DNA from: DASXRU01 sp039933315
Lineage (GTDB): Bacteria > Acidobacteriota > Blastocatellia > Pyrinomonadales > Pyrinomonadaceae
Assembly: GCA_039933315.1 (NCBI GenBank)
Contig: JBDTOI010000198.1
Coordinates: forward strand, 1-7,499
DNA: 7,499 nucleotides
Direction: 5' to 3'
Notes under the pieces: model-generated
Databases searched by the model: none
What the model was told of the DNA's origin: nothing
The model's input: only the letters and a program-made list of their open reading frames with translations
Shown: piece by piece, positions 5,763-7,499 of the stretch
Layout of the letters: the number at the start of each line of letters is the position of its first letter
Numbering within the stretch: the first letter of the stretch is position 1
Position numbers and translations under genes: made by a program

Positions 5763-6644
5763 ATGGCCTACCTTAAACCTGAACGCCCCGAGAAGGTCAC
5801 AGCGCCTTCTTTGAAAGCCAGCAAGGAACGCCGCGAGCGCCTGGTATGTCTGACAGCTTATGACTACCCCACCGCGCGTATTGTTGACGAAGCCGGAATT
5901 GACATCATCCTGGTGGGGGACAGCCTGGGCAATGTGGTGCTGGGATACGGCAACACCGTACCGGTAACCCTCGAGGAAATCCTCATGCACACGCGGGCCG
6001 TGCGCCGGGGAGTGCATCGCGCCCTGCTGGTTGCCGACATGCCATATGTCTCTTTTCATACCGGCGCCGACGACACGGTGCGAAACGCTTTACGCCTGAT
6101 CAAGGAGGGCGGCGCCGAGGCCATCAAGCTGGAAGGCGGCCAGAAGCGTGTGCCACTGGTGAAGCGCCTGGTTGATGAAGAGATCGCTGTCATGGGCCAT
6201 ATCGGATTGACCCCGCAATCGGTTAACAAGCTGGGCGGCTATCGTGTGCAGGGGAAAACGGCCGCGGCGGCGCGCCAGCTGCTCGATGATGCCTATGCTT
6301 TGGAAGACGCCGGCGCTTTCTCCATCGTGCTGGAGCTCGTGCCACGCGAGATTGCGCAACTTATTACGGAAAAGATCAGCATTCCCACGATTGGCATCGG
6401 CGCGGGCGCGGACTGCGATATTCAGGTTCTGGTGATTCACGATCTTCTCGGCCTCTCGTTTGGCAAGCTGCCCCGCTTCGTGCGGCAGTACGCGGACCTG
6501 CGTCAGAGCACTACCGACGCTATCAGCCGCTGGGCTGACGACGTGCGCAACGGCACCTACCCGGCAAACGAAGAGTCTTACGGACTTCCTGCCGAGGCGG
6601 CCGCGGAGTTGAATATTCAAAAGAAAGAAGAAACGCCCAGGTAG
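5763..6644 (+). CDS. panB: 3-methyl-2-oxobutanoate hydroxymethyltransferase (PanB)
   Basis: PanB transfers a hydroxymethyl group from 5,10-methylenetetrahydrofolate to 2-oxoisovalerate, giving ketopantoate, the first committed step of pantothenate and CoA synthesis in the cytosol. The 293 residues show the family signatures: CLTAYDYP (29-36), VGDSLGNVVLG with metal-ligand Asp53, ADMPY with Asp92, KLEGG with Glu124, GHIGLTPQ (145-152), and LELVP with the probable catalytic base Glu191. PTIGIGAG follows at 208-215. The length is somewhat above that of the E. coli enzyme (264), with the excess mainly in a charged tail. A weak GAGAG precedes the ATG. It is followed after 77 bases by panC on the same strand, the usual partnership. 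Confidence in identity is very high. Confidence 0.98.
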   Translation: MAYLKPERPEKVTAPSLKASKERRERLVCLTAYDYPTARIVDEAGIDIILVGDSLGNVVLGYGNTVPVTLEEILMHTRAVRRGVHRALLVADMPYVSFHTGADDTVRNALRLIKEGGAEAIKLEGGQKRVPLVKRLVDEEIAVMGHIGLTPQSVNKLGGYRVQGKTAAAARQLLDDAYALEDAGAFSIVLELVPREIAQLITEKISIPTIGIGAGADCDIQVLVIHDLLGLSFGKLPRFVRQYADLRQSTTDAISRWADDVRNGTYPANEESYGLPAEAAAELNIQKKEETPR

Positions 6645-6659
6645 GTTGGAGCCGTGACA

Positions 6660-6712
6660 GTCAGTTGTCAGTGGTTAGTTGCAGTTTGTTGAGTTGTTTA
6701 GTTGCAACTGAC
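6660..6712 (+). repeat. AGTTG-rich repetitive spacer between panB and panC
   Basis: The 77-base spacer is built from variants of (T)AGTTG and TCAGT. GTCAGTTG (6660-6667) is the inverse of CAACTGAC (6705-6712), so the whole stretch can fold back. AGTTGCAACT (6700-6709) is a perfect 10-bp palindrome. The palindrome lies 12 bases before the panC start, in the place of a Shine-Dalgarno sequence, none of which is visible. It may be a short intergenic repeat or an element affecting panC translation. Confidence 0.5.
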
Positions 6713-6721
6713 TAATCTTTT

Positions 6722-7499
6722 ATGGAAATCATTAATCGCCGCCAGCGCATGGCGTCTGTAGCGCGCAAAGTCAGGCGTGAACAAGATCGGACAATCGGGC
6801 TCGTGCCGACGATGGGAGCGCTACACGACGGGCATCTCAGTCTGGTGCGCGAAGCCCGCCGCATGTGCGACGTGGTAGTGGTGTCAGTCTTTGTTAACCC
6901 GACTCAATTTGGGCCCAGCGAAGATTTCGAACATTACCCGCGTGATCTGACCAAAGACACCGCACTCCTCACTGACTACAACGTCAATTATATTTTCGCC
7001 CCTTCGACCGAAGAGATGTATCCCAAAGGTTTTTCCACCTATGTAAATGTCAGCGGTCTTTCCAAGCCTCTCGAAGGCGAAACGCGGCCCGGCCACTTTC
7101 GCGGCGTCGCCACTGTAGTGGCAATTCTCCTCAACACAGTGCGTCCGGACTTTGCTTTCTTTGGTCAGAAGGACGCGCAACAGTCTGTCATCATCAGGCG
7201 GATGGTCAAGGATCTGGCTTTTGATACTGAGATAGTTGTGCTGCCGACGGTGCGCGAGGAATCCGGGCTGGCGATTTCTTCACGCAATCTCTATCTGAAC
7301 ACTGAAGAGCAGCAGTCTGCGGCTGTGATCCACCGCGGGCTGGCGAAGGCGGAGGAAGTTTTTAAGAAGGGCGAACGGCATGCCGACAGGCTGGAAGAGG
7401 TTGTGCGCACGACGATTGAGTCTGAGCCCGGCGCCCGTGTCGATTACGTGAGCGTCGTGGATGCGGAAACACTGGAGAAGCTGGATAAACTTGACGAGC
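6722..7499 (+). CDS. panC: Pantothenate synthetase (PanC), cut by window edge
   Basis: PanC joins pantoate and beta-alanine using ATP through a pantoyl-adenylate, the last step of pantothenate synthesis. The 259 codons present contain the nucleotidyltransferase HIGH-type motif PTMGALHDGH (29-38), FVNPTQFGP (57-65), a pantoate-binding stretch GHFRGVATVV (124-133), FGQKDAQQ (147-154), and the KMSKS-equivalent ISSRN (185-189). The ATG at 6722 places PTMG about as far from the start as in E. coli PanC, which supports it although no Shine-Dalgarno sequence is visible. The frame is open to the last base. Given the usual length near 280, only about 20-25 residues are missing. It probably shares a transcript with panB. 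Confidence 0.97.
   Translation, partial: MEIINRRQRMASVARKVRREQDRTIGLVPTMGALHDGHLSLVREARRMCDVVVVSVFVNPTQFGPSEDFEHYPRDLTKDTALLTDYNVNYIFAPSTEEMYPKGFSTYVNVSGLSKPLEGETRPGHFRGVATVVAILLNTVRPDFAFFGQKDAQQSVIIRRMVKDLAFDTEIVVLPTVREESGLAISSRNLYLNTEEQQSAAVIHRGLAKAEEVFKKGERHADRLEEVVRTTIESEPGARVDYVSVVDAETLEKLDKLDE

Noticed and set aside
6090..6620. 176-codon minus-strand frame opposite panB
   Set aside because: panB is certain in the other strand. This frame is a by-product of its GC-rich codons.

Overview
The window reads as a bacterial chromosome segment of moderately high GC. An ordinary metabolic block on the right (pantothenate genes panB and panC, preceded by a chalcone-synthase-like enzyme) adjoins an accessory segment on the left. 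The left part holds one large minus-strand gene, a broken transposase and several fold-back repeats. The gene style and repeat-rich spacers would fit a soil Acidobacteriota-type genome, but that is an impression, not something I can demonstrate from sequence alone.

Layout. 1-719: gene-free and full of inverted repeats. These are a 109-bp near-perfect hairpin (90-198), a 260-bp fold-back element (225-484) with 75-base arms built from GGC-NNN-GCC mini-palindromes, and three spaced TTGCAC repeats (497-540). 720-3158 (minus): an 812-residue protein with an HsdR-type PD-(D/E)XK nuclease domain, a STAND/AAA-like P-loop NTPase core and a C-terminal winged-helix-like region. Its promoter and ribosome binding site can be proposed. 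3267-3728 (minus): the C-terminal remnant of an IS4/IS5-superfamily DDE transposase. It has lost its N-terminus, carries a probable compensating pair of frameshifts, and ends at three tandem copies of TAGGGCTG. 3729-4120: a spacer with small palindromes and a leader stem-loop. 4121-5254 (plus): a type III polyketide synthase-like enzyme with an intact Cys-His-Asn triad, followed by a stem-loop. 5358-5570: a small basic ORF of unknown role. 5763-6644: panB, preceded by a promoter with a perfect TATAAT box. 6722 to the window edge: panC, cut off near its C-terminus.

How it works together. PanB and PanC carry out the first committed step and the last step of pantothenate synthesis, and so feed coenzyme A production. 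The type III PKS-like enzyme would use acyl-CoA substrates, but no functional coupling to panBC is shown. The nuclease-NTPase stands alone, opposite in strand, lower in GC in the lines I counted, and bordered by transposon debris and repeats. That is the setting expected of an acquired single-gene defence module. It is the best candidate here for an undescribed system: nuclease effector, NTPase switch and winged helix in one chain, without the helicase motor of a type I restriction enzyme and without the long C-terminal repeat array of Avs proteins.
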